Source: Equadaptatus sp045601305 (GTDB taxonomy: Bacteria > Synergistota > Synergistia > Synergistales > Synergistaceae). Taken from it: a stretch of DNA of 12,363 nt. A program made the translations under genes and the position numbers. Below are positions 1-7,494 of the stretch, piece by piece. The notes beneath the pieces were generated by a model. It saw nothing but the letters and a program-made list of their open reading frames with translations, searched no databases and was not told the DNA's origin. How positions within the stretch are numbered: the first letter of the stretch is position 1; each line of letters opens with the position of its first letter. Location: positions 1 through 12,363 of the forward strand of contig JAZRZG010000082.1 in assembly GCA_045601305.1 (NCBI GenBank). Reading direction: 5' to 3'.

Positions 1-12
1 ATTACTTCCAGC

Positions 13-30
13 GTCGGAGATTACTCCGAC
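13..30. repeat. Small perfect hairpin at the left edge
   Basis: GTCGGAG (13-19), loop ATTA, CTCCGAC (24-30) form a perfect 7-bp stem. No T-tract follows, so it is not an obvious terminator. It could belong to a dispersed repeat that runs off the left edge. Confidence 0.5.
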
Positions 31-95
31 ACCACGTACTATTCGCCTACGCGCCTATACTTCTGCGCACTAATCTTCCTTGCCCTTCACTATAC

Positions 96-131
96 CAAGA
101 CGGATTTTTGGCACTTTTTGGAAACCGGTTT
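96..131 (+). repeat. Left arm of a 36-bp perfect inverted repeat
   Basis: This arm is the exact reverse complement of 383-418, so the two bound a segment of about 323 bp with a 251-nt interior. The arm ends inward with the palindrome AAACCGGTTT (122-131). Outside the 36 bp the flanks stay similar apart from a one-base gap. The layout resembles a non-autonomous MITE-like element, but I could not identify a target-site duplication and no transposase is present. Confidence 0.85.
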
Positions 132-174
132 TTTATAAGCACAGTGTTTATCAGGGTTTGCGGGGGATATGAAA

Positions 175-202
175 GTCGTCAGTCGTTAGTCGTTGGTCGT
201 TG
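175..202 (+). repeat. Heptamer tandem tract (GTCGTTR type)
   Basis: Four consecutive 7-base units are read directly: GTCGTCA (175-181), GTCGTTA (182-188), GTCGTTG (189-195), GTCGTTG (196-202), followed by GCTCG. The tract lies inside the inverted-repeat-bounded segment. A related tract in the opposite orientation lies at 334-347, so the internal repeats mirror the terminal ones. Confidence 0.8.
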
Positions 203-227
203 GCTCGAAAACAAAAAAACTCCGTCT

Positions 228-257
228 CACTGCGGGACGCGAAGCGTCAGCGCAGTG
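228..257. repeat. Long GC hairpin with GAA loop
   Basis: CACTGCG (228-234) pairs with CGCAGTG (251-257), and GACGC (236-240) pairs with GCGTC (244-248) around a GAA loop, with a small internal loop between the two helices. It is the strongest fold inside the inverted-repeat-bounded segment. It could be a structured RNA or DNA hairpin of the element. No T-run follows, so termination is unlikely. Confidence 0.7.
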
Positions 258-333
258 TCCAGTGACGTTACGCGAGTGAAACGAGCGTTAAGGTTTTGAT
301 GACCGTAGGAAATACTGAGCGTTTAGCGAGATT

Positions 334-347
334 ACAAACGACAAACG
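334..347 (-). repeat. Heptamer tandem tract (inverted GTCGTTT type)
   Basis: ACAAACG is repeated exactly at 334-340 and 341-347. On the - strand this reads CGTTTGT, related to the GTCGTTR units at 175-202 but oriented the other way. Confidence 0.7.
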
Positions 348-382
348 ACCACCCAAACACAGTCCCTGACAGGCTTTGTACG

Positions 383-418
383 AAACCGGTTTCCAAAAAG
401 TGCCAAAAATCCGTCTTG
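383..418 (-). repeat. Right arm of a 36-bp perfect inverted repeat
   Basis: Exact reverse complement of 96-131. The inward end extends the internal palindrome to GAAACCGGTTTC (382-393). Because the arms are identical, similar short peptides appear on both strands at the two arms. That is a by-product of the repeat and not evidence of coding. Confidence 0.85.
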
Positions 419-467
419 TATATATGGGGGGTGAGAGAGAAATGAGTATGAAAAACGGGAGTAAAGA

Positions 468-492
468 AGCAATGAAGAATGAAGAATGAACC
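468..492 (+). repeat. AATGAAG heptad tract, dispersed copy upstream of secA
   Basis: Units AATGAAG (471-477), AATGAAG (478-484) and AATGAAC (485-491) run in phase. The 25-base segment is nearly the same as 11596-11619, just after the dnaB stop, differing by two substitutions and one missing base. The same heptad family therefore occurs at two places about 11 kb apart. Confidence 0.8.
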
Positions 493-503
493 GGAAGCGG
501 TAG

Positions 504-534
504 GCATTAAGCATTAAGCTGTCAGCCGTCAGCC
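504..534 (+). repeat. Two adjacent 7-base duplications (GCATTAA, GTCAGCC)
   Basis: GCATTAA occurs at 504-510 and 511-517, then after a short link GTCAGCC occurs at 521-527 and 528-534. Each is an exact tandem duplication with period 7, as in the surrounding tracts. Confidence 0.7.
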
Positions 535-540
535 AACAGC

Positions 541-553
541 GGCGCGAAGCGCC
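541..553. repeat. GGCGC-GAA-GCGCC hairpin
   Basis: A perfect 5-bp GC stem with a GAA loop. It shares the CGC-GAA-GCG core with the larger hairpin at 228-257, so the two may be related modules. Confidence 0.6.
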
Positions 554-573
554 AAAGTGCGAAATGCGTTCTT

Positions 574-594
574 GTAGTTGGTCATTGGTTGTTG
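574..594 (+). repeat. Heptamer tandem tract (GTNNTTG)
   Basis: GTAGTTG (574-580), GTCATTG (581-587), GTTGTTG (588-594). A related tract in the opposite orientation follows at 616-636 after 21 bases, so the pair forms an imperfect inverted arrangement. Confidence 0.7.
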
Positions 595-615
595 GCTGGA
601 AAAGCGGAAAACCGA

Positions 616-636
616 ATTACCAAGTACCAATGACTA
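616..636 (-). repeat. Heptamer tandem tract (ATTACCA/AGTACCA/ATGACTA)
   Basis: Units ATTACCA (616-622), AGTACCA (623-629) and ATGACTA (630-636). Read on the - strand they give TTGGT-type units like those at 574-594. This TTGGTCA-like sequence resembles the heptameric STRR repeats known from heterocystous cyanobacteria; that is a resemblance only. Confidence 0.65.
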
Positions 637-663
637 AGCGAGAGTCGGGAGGTCGGGAAAAAG

Positions 664-704
664 CGCAATTCGGGAGTGAAAGGCGATGAACCCGCAATTC
701 GGGA
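664..704 (+). repeat. 12-base direct repeat
   Basis: CGCAATTCGGGA occurs exactly at 664-675 and 693-704, offset by 29 bases. No gene or fold is evident; it is the last repeat before the secA promoter. Confidence 0.65.
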
Positions 705-753
705 ATAGAGAGGTAGAGTTAAAAAACCTGAGACATCGGATACTCATATCTCT

Positions 754-782
754 TTGACCTATTCGCAAAGAACATATATAAT
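754..782 (+). promoter_or_regulatory. Sigma-70 promoter of the secA group
   Basis: TTGACC (754-759), a 17-nt spacer and TATAAT (777-782) match the housekeeping consensus at 11 of 12 positions with optimal spacing. Transcription should start near 789, leaving a leader of about 84 nt before secA. This is the only strong promoter I see before the four-gene group running to 7442. Confidence 0.85.
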
Positions 783-872
783 AGTGCAGTCCGGTGGTGA
801 GAAGCAGCGGAGGGTTTTGGTGTAGCAAATATGCGTTCTCAATTCTGTTAATTTACGTTAAGGAGAATAGAT

Positions 873-3554
873 ATGGGATTTTTCAGTTCAATAATGCAAA
901 AACTCGGTTTGCGTCCGAACGAATTTCTGATTGCAAAATACGAGGAGCTGGCAAACGTTATCAATTCTTACGAAGAAGAAATTGGCAAAATGTCAGACGA
1001 AGAGCTTGCGCAGTCTGCTGTGTGTTTCCGCGAAAGACTGGCAAACGGCGAAACGCTTGACGATATTCTGCCGGAGGTGTTCGCGCGAGTTCGTGAGGTA
1101 TCTGTCCGTACGCTTGGGCTCCGCCACTTTGACGAGCAGATGATGGGAGCTATGGCTCTCAATGACGGGCGTATTGCCGAAATGAAAACAGGTGAAGGAA
1201 AAACGCTTGTGGCAACTCTTGCCGTTGTGCTTAACGCAATGACAGGCAAGGGTGTTCACGTTGTTACGGTCAATGATTATCTTGCAACGCGTGACGCTGC
1301 ATGGATGAAACCGATTTACAAAGGAATGGGGCTTACTGTCGGAGTTATATCTCCTCAGATGAATGACGAAGAGCGTTATGCCGCATATCGCTGCGACATA
1401 ACCTACGGTACAAACAGCGAATTCGGTTTTGACTATCTGCGTGACAACATGGCTGTTTCAAAAGAACAGCAGGTGCAGCGTGGACATGAATTCTGCATAG
1501 TTGACGAGGTTGACTCAATTCTCATAGACGAAGCCCGTACGCCGCTTATCATTTCAGGCCCTTCGGAGGACGATACGGAGGCTTACCGTACGGCTGACGC
1601 TGTCGCAAAGCAGATGTCGGCAGGCGCCGATTTTGAAATCGACGAAAAAGAAAGAAATCTTGCTCTGACTGAAGCGGGTATTGCAAAGGCAGAAAAACTG
1701 CTCAATATGCCACAGCTTTTTACGGATTACACCAATTCCGCAATGGCGCACAAAATTACACAGGCGCTCAAAGCCCACCATCTTTTCAAACGGGATATCC
1801 AGTACGTTGTCAAAGACGGAGAAATCATTATCGTTGACGAATTTACCGGACGTCTTATGGAGGGGCGCCGCTATTCGGACGGTCTTCATCAGGCAATAGA
1901 GGCAAAAGAACATGTGCGTGTCGGACGTGAAAGTCAGACGCTTGCTTCAATTACGCTGCAGAACTATTTCCGTATGTATCGCAAACTTTCGGGTATGACC
2001 GGTACCGCGCTTACGGAAAAAGACGAATTTGAAGAGATTTACAACCTTCCTGTCGCTGTTGTTCCGACACACAAGCCGATGATTCGTGCTGATCATGACG
2101 ACGCAATTTACCGCACGGAGCTTGAAAAATACAATGCGGCAATCGATGACGCGGCAGAAGCTCACGCAAAAGGGCAGCCGGTGCTTATAGGTACAACGTC
2201 AATCGACCATTCAGAGCTTGTAAGCCGGCTTCTCAAGGCAAGAAAAATACCGCACAATGTGTTGAACGCGAAAATGCACGCTCAGGAAGCACTTATAGTA
2301 GCGCAGGCAGGCAGATTCGGAGCTGTTACTGTTGCGACAAACATGGCAGGACGAGGTACTGATATTGTGCTTGGCGGTAATGCCGAATATCTTGCAAAAG
2401 AAGAATTTGCGAAACGCGGTCTGAAGCTGCCGGAAAACGAAACGGAATACAGCGAAATCTTGACTGAATTCAAAAAAATCTGCGCGGACGAACATGAAAA
2501 GGTGCTTGCAGCCGGCGGACTTTACATAATCGGCACAGAACGTCACGAGTCGCGCCGCATAGACAATCAGCTTCGCGGGCGTTCGGGACGTCAGGGAGAC
2601 CCCGGTGAAAGCCGTTTCTACGTTTCATTGCAGGACGAACTTATCAGATTGTTCGGCGGCGACAGAATCGACGGCATAATGCAGACGCTCGGACTTCAGG
2701 AGGGTGAAAGAATAGAACACCCGCTGCTTTCCAAGGCGATCGAAAACGCACAGAAAAAGGTAGAACAGCTGCACTTTGAAATACGCAAACAGCTGCTTGT
2801 GTATGACAATGTCATGAATCAGCAGCGTGAAGCAGTCTATCAGGAACGCAACGAAATTCTTGAGAGTGAAAACGTTACGGAAAAAGTGCAGGTCATTCTC
2901 GAGGATACGGCAAAATCAATTCTCGACAGGCTTTTTGCCGAAGAGGAAGCCGACCGTATGGACGTTAAGGCGGTTTCAATAGAGCTCAGCAGACTTTTCT
3001 GGCCTGGAATTGCAGACGGTCTTGAAGAACTTGACGGCAACTATGCAGGACTCAAAGAAGCGGCAGACGGGATAACAGAAAAAGTCCGCAGCCGTTTTGA
3101 GGAAAAGAGAGCAGAGTTAGGCGAAGAACAGGCAGCAGCCATATTCCGCTATGTTCTGCTCACCACACTTGACGCGAACTGGAAAGAACATCTGCTTGAA
3201 ATGGATGAACTTCGCCGCGGCATAGGACTTCGTGCGCTTGGTCAGAAGGATCCTCTCATGGAATATCAGTTTGAGGCGTATAACTTGTTCCAGCAGATGC
3301 TTGCCCGGGTGCGCGAAAGTGTTACGGAATTTGCGCTCAGAGTTTCGATTGTCAACGAAGAGAAACAGAACAGACAGAGAAAATGGATTGAAACGCATGA
3401 CGAGTTCAACATGAAAAATGCAGGCGGCAGTAATCAAGAAGCCTATGCAGCGGATGGAAAGTCAGGAACTGTTATAAACGCGAACAAAGTTGGCAGAAAT
3501 GACCCGTGTCCATGCGGCAGCGGGAAGAAATACAAGAATTGCTGCGGAAAATAA
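873..3554 (+). CDS. secA: Protein translocase subunit SecA
   Basis: ATPase motor that drives preproteins through SecYEG, acting at the inner face of the cytoplasmic membrane. The 893-residue product has the normal full length. Visible motifs are Walker A MKTGEGKT (104-111), the GTNSEFGFDYLRDNM segment (179-193), the DEVD box (211-214), the second nucleotide-binding half with NMAGRGTD (490-497) and QLRGRSGRQGD (566-576), and a C-terminal zinc site with C879, C881, C890 and C891 (CxCx8CC), which in the family binds SecB or membrane lipid. The start is fixed by AAGGAG at 860-865, seven bases before the ATG. It is the first gene after the 754-782 promoter, and the next gene starts 15 bases after its stop. 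Confidence 0.98.
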   Translation: MGFFSSIMQKLGLRPNEFLIAKYEELANVINSYEEEIGKMSDEELAQSAVCFRERLANGETLDDILPEVFARVREVSVRTLGLRHFDEQMMGAMALNDGRIAEMKTGEGKTLVATLAVVLNAMTGKGVHVVTVNDYLATRDAAWMKPIYKGMGLTVGVISPQMNDEERYAAYRCDITYGTNSEFGFDYLRDNMAVSKEQQVQRGHEFCIVDEVDSILIDEARTPLIISGPSEDDTEAYRTADAVAKQMSAGADFEIDEKERNLALTEAGIAKAEKLLNMPQLFTDYTNSAMAHKITQALKAHHLFKRDIQYVVKDGEIIIVDEFTGRLMEGRRYSDGLHQAIEAKEHVRVGRESQTLASITLQNYFRMYRKLSGMTGTALTEKDEFEEIYNLPVAVVPTHKPMIRADHDDAIYRTELEKYNAAIDDAAEAHAKGQPVLIGTTSIDHSELVSRLLKARKIPHNVLNAKMHAQEALIVAQAGRFGAVTVATNMAGRGTDIVLGGNAEYLAKEEFAKRGLKLPENETEYSEILTEFKKICADEHEKVLAAGGLYIIGTERHESRRIDNQLRGRSGRQGDPGESRFYVSLQDELIRLFGGDRIDGIMQTLGLQEGERIEHPLLSKAIENAQKKVEQLHFEIRKQLLVYDNVMNQQREAVYQERNEILESENVTEKVQVILEDTAKSILDRLFAEEEADRMDVKAVSIELSRLFWPGIADGLEELDGNYAGLKEAADGITEKVRSRFEEKRAELGEEQAAAIFRYVLLTTLDANWKEHLLEMDELRRGIGLRALGQKDPLMEYQFEAYNLFQQMLARVRESVTEFALRVSIVNEEKQNRQRKWIETHDEFNMKNAGGSNQEAYAADGKSGTVINANKVGRNDPCPCGSGKKYKNCCGK

Positions 3555-3569
3555 TGGGAGGTGCAGAAA

Positions 3570-5432
3570 GTGAAGAAAATTCTGAAAAGCCTTACAGTTG
3601 CAATATTTTTAATTTCGATTACTGCGGGAGCGGGCTTTGCTTGGAATCCGAAAGAAGAAGTACAGCGCCTTGGCAAAGATATACCGTCTATGGACACCTT
3701 TGGCAACCCGCAGGCAGTTATCTGGCTCAAAAATCAGGAAATGAGATTAAATCAGGATAACTCGGTGGACAATTTCAAATATACAGTAGTCTATTTCGGT
3801 GACAGAATTCCCGCAGACTGGCGGGAACACAAGGTTGTTGCGCCTGTAGACGGAGACACGCGCATTTTACTTGCCGCAATTTTCAACCCGGTGACAGGTG
3901 TGCAGGAAAGCACATTGAAAACAGAATTCGCAACGCTGCCGGGAGGCTGCAAGGTTTATACAGTACACGTACCTGATACCGCCCGCAAAAAGGTTATTGT
4001 GCTTGTGGAAGCTGAAAGACGGATAGGTCAGGAAAATGTTGACGTTACAGTATCTATGGCAGAACCTTACCCTGTGTGGGAACAGAAAATAGCTGTGCAG
4101 ATGACACAGGACAAGCCTCTGTACTGGTTTGCCAATAAAATGAGAGAGCCTGATATTCTTAAATCCGAAAACGGTAGAATATATTTCTGGTCTGTTACAA
4201 ATCAGCCTGCATGGCATGGAGATGGAATACGCATTTTCCAGCGCCCGTTTATCTCTTTCAGCGCATCGCCGAAACTTTCAACTGTGCTTGCCAAAATGCA
4301 GGAAAAAGCAGAGCTTTACAGAAAAGTTGAGTTGCCGTCTTCTGCGCCGATGTCTGCCGACCGGCTGATAAACTGGCTTGAAGCTCCGGAAAGAAATGAG
4401 ACACAATTGCCGAAAAACGCAATACGTCCGCTGAACATGCTGCCCAAGGAAGGTCCATGGACACCTGCGGAACGAACACTTTTGCTTAACGCCTGTTTTA
4501 ACAGACAGGGCAGAGGAACAAAAATCTGGTGGCAGGCGCCGACAACCGTTATGGCGGACAGCTCTGTTGCCGAAGATTTTTGGAGTTCTCCTGTTATCGT
4601 AAATGCAGCAGGCAAAAAATCCACCTATTACCAGGCAGGACAAGGCGTTGAATACGGAGACGTTTCGCCGCTGCTTGCAGGAACGGATATATACCGGTTT
4701 GCGGACAAAAAGTCCGAAGCAGCTGCGGATGACAGCGGCAAAGCCAAGAAGAAAAAGAAAATATCGGATTACGGTTATGAAACCAGAGAGGTCAAAGCAG
4801 GCAGCCCTGCCGACCACAGACTTTCACTTTCCTGGTCATTGCGGATTACGCCTGACGGAGCTGCGGACGGCAGTCTTTCCGCGATAATCGACGGCGCGTG
4901 GGCTGGTCTTTTCTCTGGAGGCAGCCTGCCGACAAAGGATGTCGCGGTACAGTTGCTTACAAGAAGAATAAATCTCGCAATTCCCGGAATGATTTTGACA
5001 CCGACAGATGTCAAAATGCGTCCCTCAGGCTACAAGCTTGATTTCAAAGTACACTGTGCTCTTGGCATAGTCCAGAACAGAAATATGCTTCTCAGGCTTC
5101 CCGGAGGCATTCCTGAAATTCTTGGGCAGCTGCTTTACGACAACGACAGCGTCACCTTCCGTTTCCCGTTTATGATAGACCAGCACGTGCGCATAGATAT
5201 GCCGAAAGGCTATAAGAGTTTCACAAAAGACATCAACAACGTAATTGGAACAAAAAAGAGTTCTCAGCTTGTTGAAAAAATTACATACAATCCGGCAAGA
5301 ACAGTTCTTGAAGCCGACTGTAAGTGGATAGTCAAGAAGCTGAAACAGGAAATGGACGATGCACAGGTTCTCAAACAGCAGATAGGAGCTTTCCTTGCAT
5401 GGCCCAGTCTTAATCTGCCGTTCAGAAAGTAA
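3570..5432 (+). CDS. Sec-exported protein, DUF3857/transglutaminase-fold-like, probably non-catalytic
   Basis: About 620 residues. I prefer GTG 3570 over GTG 3561 because GGGAGGT (3556-3562) is then well placed and the product begins with a clean signal peptide: KK, a hydrophobic core, and a likely cleavage after GAGFA, near residue 24. The mature N-terminal part (about 25-230) looks like a beta-rich DUF3857-type domain. The region around 295-370 resembles a transglutaminase fold: a helix with TLLLNACFNRQG, then PVIVNAAGKKSTYYQAG. Where active relatives carry Cys, His and Asp, I read W/T, S and Q, so it is probably a pseudoenzyme. A Lys-rich linker (near 390-398) leads to a beta-rich C-terminal part. 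It sits between secA and argS in an apparent operon. The family call is by eye; the envelope location is better supported than the fold. Confidence 0.6.
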   Translation: MKKILKSLTVAIFLISITAGAGFAWNPKEEVQRLGKDIPSMDTFGNPQAVIWLKNQEMRLNQDNSVDNFKYTVVYFGDRIPADWREHKVVAPVDGDTRILLAAIFNPVTGVQESTLKTEFATLPGGCKVYTVHVPDTARKKVIVLVEAERRIGQENVDVTVSMAEPYPVWEQKIAVQMTQDKPLYWFANKMREPDILKSENGRIYFWSVTNQPAWHGDGIRIFQRPFISFSASPKLSTVLAKMQEKAELYRKVELPSSAPMSADRLINWLEAPERNETQLPKNAIRPLNMLPKEGPWTPAERTLLLNACFNRQGRGTKIWWQAPTTVMADSSVAEDFWSSPVIVNAAGKKSTYYQAGQGVEYGDVSPLLAGTDIYRFADKKSEAAADDSGKAKKKKKISDYGYETREVKAGSPADHRLSLSWSLRITPDGAADGSLSAIIDGAWAGLFSGGSLPTKDVAVQLLTRRINLAIPGMILTPTDVKMRPSGYKLDFKVHCALGIVQNRNMLLRLPGGIPEILGQLLYDNDSVTFRFPFMIDQHVRIDMPKGYKSFTKDINNVIGTKKSSQLVEKITYNPARTVLEADCKWIVKKLKQEMDDAQVLKQQIGAFLAWPSLNLPFRK

Positions 5433-5468
5433 CAATTAAAGTTAATCAGAAACAGGAGAGGTTTTATT

Positions 5469-7142
5469 TTGGATATTACAACCGAGCTTAAAGTTTTGCT
5501 TGAAAATGCCGTTGCAAAAATTGCGGCAGAAAACGGGGCAGATTTGCCGGAAAGATTTGCCGTCAAACTTGAACGTCCGCGTCAGGAAGGACATGGAGAC
5601 TGGGCAACAAATGCAGCTATGCAGCTTGCAAAACCGCTTGGCAAAAATCCGCGCGAACTTGCGCAGCAAATAGTAGCGGCACTTGAAAAAAGTGAACTTA
5701 TAGCGTCTGCAGAAGTCGCAGGTCCGGGCTTTATAAACCTCAGGCTCTCTGCCGGATGGATTTCAGACGCAATTAAGACAATAATTGCGCAGGACAAAAA
5801 TTACGGCAGAGTCAATGACGGAAAAGGTGTAAAGGTTCAGCTTGAATTTGTCAGCGCAAACCCGACAGGTCCCCTGCACATGGGACACGGCAGAGGTGCT
5901 GCCGTGGGTGACATAACGGCAAGACTTCTGTGTGCGGCAGGATATGACGTATCGCGCGAATATTACGTTAACGATGCCGGACTTCAAATGGAACTGCTTG
6001 GAAAATCCGCAAGAGCGCGCTATTTTGAAGCTCTTGGCCGCGCAGAAGAAGCCCCAATGCCGGAAGACGGATATCAGGGCGAATATCTTGTTGACATAGC
6101 AAAGATATACGTTGAAAAATACGGTGACAGCCTTGCCGCAAAATCGGAGGAAGACCAACAGACGTTCTTTGAAGCGGAAACAAGCAGAATGGTAATAGCG
6201 TCAATCCGCAGAGACCTTGCGGACTTCGGCGTTGAATTTGACGTGTGGTTTTCGGAAAAATCACTTTACGAAACAAACGCGGTGCCGCAGGCGCTTGACT
6301 CACTAAAAGCCGCAGGTTACGCTTACGAGCAGGATAAGGCGGTATGGTTTAAGTCAACGGCATTTGACGACGACAAAGACAGAGTTCTCATTCGTACCAA
6401 CGGCGTACCGACCTATTTCATGTCAGACGTTGCGTACCTCAAAAACAAATATGACAGAGGTTTTGAAAAGATTATTTATGTCTGGGGAGCAGACCACCAC
6501 GGCTACATTCCGCGCATACGTTCCGTCAACACTGCTCTCGGACACAATGACAATCAGCTTGAAGTGCTTCTTATACAGATGGTCAATCTGCTCAGAGACG
6601 GCACGCCCGTTCAAATGTCAAAACGAGCCGGCACAATCATCACGCTTCGCGAAATTATGGACGAAGTCGGTCGTGACGCGACACGTTTCTTCTTTGTTAT
6701 GCGCAAAAGTGACAGTACGCTTGATTTTGACCTTGAGCTTGCAAAAAAAGCAACAAGCGAAAATCCTGTGTTCTACGTGCAGTACGCCCATGCCAGAATA
6801 TGCAGCATTTACCGTGAACTTGAAGAACGCGGCATAAAACTGCCGGACATCGCCGAACTTGACGCGGACAAGCTTTCGTCACCGAACGAAGCAAAGCTTG
6901 CAAAAGTTATTTCGCGCCTGCCGGAAGAAGTCAGCAAGGCAGCCGCTGAGCTCGCCCCGCATCGCATAGCCTACTATGCCGAGGAAATCGCGGAGAGCTT
7001 CCATGCCTTCTACAACAGCTCAAGAATACTCGGAGCAGAAGAAGACATTATGAAAACAAGACTGCTGCTGCTTGAAGCGGCACGGATTACAATAAGAAAC
7101 GTCCTTGAAATACTTGGCATTTCTGCGCCGGAGAAAATGTAA
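5469..7142 (+). CDS. argS: Arginine--tRNA ligase
   Basis: Class I aminoacyl-tRNA synthetase that charges tRNA-Arg, cytoplasmic. The 557 residues cover the whole family length: an N-terminal Add-1 tRNA-binding domain (about 1-110), the catalytic Rossmann core with the HIGH motif as HMGH (137-140) inside the SANPTGPLHMGHGRGA block, WGADHHGY (339-346), the KMSKS-like loop as QMSKR (382-386), and a C-terminal helical anticodon-binding DALR domain ending near 557. The start is TTG: AGGAGAGG (5454-5461) is correctly spaced and MDITTEL is a normal ArgS beginning, with no suitable ATG nearby. It follows the exported protein by 36 bases and precedes the FtsB-like gene by 6, so it probably belongs to the secA transcript. 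Confidence 0.97.
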   Translation: MDITTELKVLLENAVAKIAAENGADLPERFAVKLERPRQEGHGDWATNAAMQLAKPLGKNPRELAQQIVAALEKSELIASAEVAGPGFINLRLSAGWISDAIKTIIAQDKNYGRVNDGKGVKVQLEFVSANPTGPLHMGHGRGAAVGDITARLLCAAGYDVSREYYVNDAGLQMELLGKSARARYFEALGRAEEAPMPEDGYQGEYLVDIAKIYVEKYGDSLAAKSEEDQQTFFEAETSRMVIASIRRDLADFGVEFDVWFSEKSLYETNAVPQALDSLKAAGYAYEQDKAVWFKSTAFDDDKDRVLIRTNGVPTYFMSDVAYLKNKYDRGFEKIIYVWGADHHGYIPRIRSVNTALGHNDNQLEVLLIQMVNLLRDGTPVQMSKRAGTIITLREIMDEVGRDATRFFFVMRKSDSTLDFDLELAKKATSENPVFYVQYAHARICSIYRELEERGIKLPDIAELDADKLSSPNEAKLAKVISRLPEEVSKAAAELAPHRIAYYAEEIAESFHAFYNSSRILGAEEDIMKTRLLLLEAARITIRNVLEILGISAPEKM

Positions 7143-7148
7143 CCGGTA

Positions 7149-7442
7149 ATGAGAGCGCCGCGCCTTCGCTATCTTCTGCTTTTTGCCGTCAGCAGTTTTA
7201 TAGTTGCGGTAATTGCCGTTACTTTCTTTACAGAGGTTGAAAAAATTCATGTGCTTGGTGATACGCTTGACAGAAGAATGACAGAACTTGAAAAAATCGA
7301 GAGAAAAAATCAAGAGCTCAAACGCCGCCTTGAAACAGCAAAAACGAACGAAGGCATAGAACGCGAAGCGCGGGAAAAATATAACCTGCTCAAACCGGGC
7401 GAAAAAATGTACAAAATAGAGATGAAAAACGACAAGAAGTAA
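7149..7442 (+). CDS. FtsB/DivIC-family septum formation protein
   Basis: Small bitopic division protein of 97 residues. It has a short basic cytoplasmic N terminus (MRAPRLR), one membrane helix (about 8-28), then a charged helical coiled coil (about 33-72, LEKIERKNQELKRRLET) and the family's typical REKYNLLKPGEKMYKI ending. In known systems FtsB/DivIC with FtsL and FtsQ/DivIB links the divisome to septal wall synthesis. The ATG lies 6 bases after the argS stop with no good Shine-Dalgarno sequence directly before it; GGAG at about 7130-7133 inside argS is distant, so translation is probably coupled to argS. It is the last gene of the secA group. I leave the symbol empty because FtsB, DivIC and FtsL-like proteins cannot be told apart by eye. 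Confidence 0.85.
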   Translation: MRAPRLRYLLLFAVSSFIVAVIAVTFFTEVEKIHVLGDTLDRRMTELEKIERKNQELKRRLETAKTNEGIEREAREKYNLLKPGEKMYKIEMKNDKK

Positions 7443-7453
7443 GCGGTATGAAA

Positions 7454-7473
7454 GCTCCGAAGAAATTCGGAGC
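7454..7473 (+). terminator. GNRA-capped hairpin after the FtsB-like gene
   Basis: GCTCCGAA (7454-7461), loop GAAA, TTCGGAGC (7466-7473) give a perfect 8-bp stem closed by a GNRA tetraloop. It lies 12 bases after the stop codon, where the secA group should end. Only GTTTGAG follows, a weak T-tract, so it may be an mRNA 3'-end stabiliser or an inefficient terminator. Confidence 0.45.
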
Positions 7474-7494
7474 GTTTGAGCAATTTGTAATTCT

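Larger units (their letters stand above)
1..872. other. Repeat-rich intergenic region upstream of secA
   Basis: I find no convincing protein gene here. The + strand frame starting at base 3 stays open to 299, but its product is low-complexity, crosses an inverted repeat and heptad tracts, and resembles no family I know. The stretch holds a 7-bp perfect hairpin at 13-30, a 36-bp inverted repeat pair, several tandem heptamer tracts, GAA-capped GC hairpins at 228-257 and 541-553, a 12-base direct repeat (664-675 and 693-704), and the secA promoter near its right end. It looks like accumulated non-coding repeat DNA, not a decayed gene. Confidence 0.7.

Noticed and set aside
3..299. Open + strand frame across the inverted repeat and heptads (start codon TTG 108)
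   Set aside because: No ribosome site, low-complexity product generated by the repeats, no recognisable family; similar peptides appear on the other strand because the arms are inverted copies.
175..636. CRISPR array
   Set aside because: Units are 7 bases without spacers and vary in sequence between tracts; no cas gene is present.
4278..4817. 179-codon frame on the - strand inside the exported-protein gene
   Set aside because: Antisense shadow; the + strand gene has a signal peptide, ribosome site and operon spacing.
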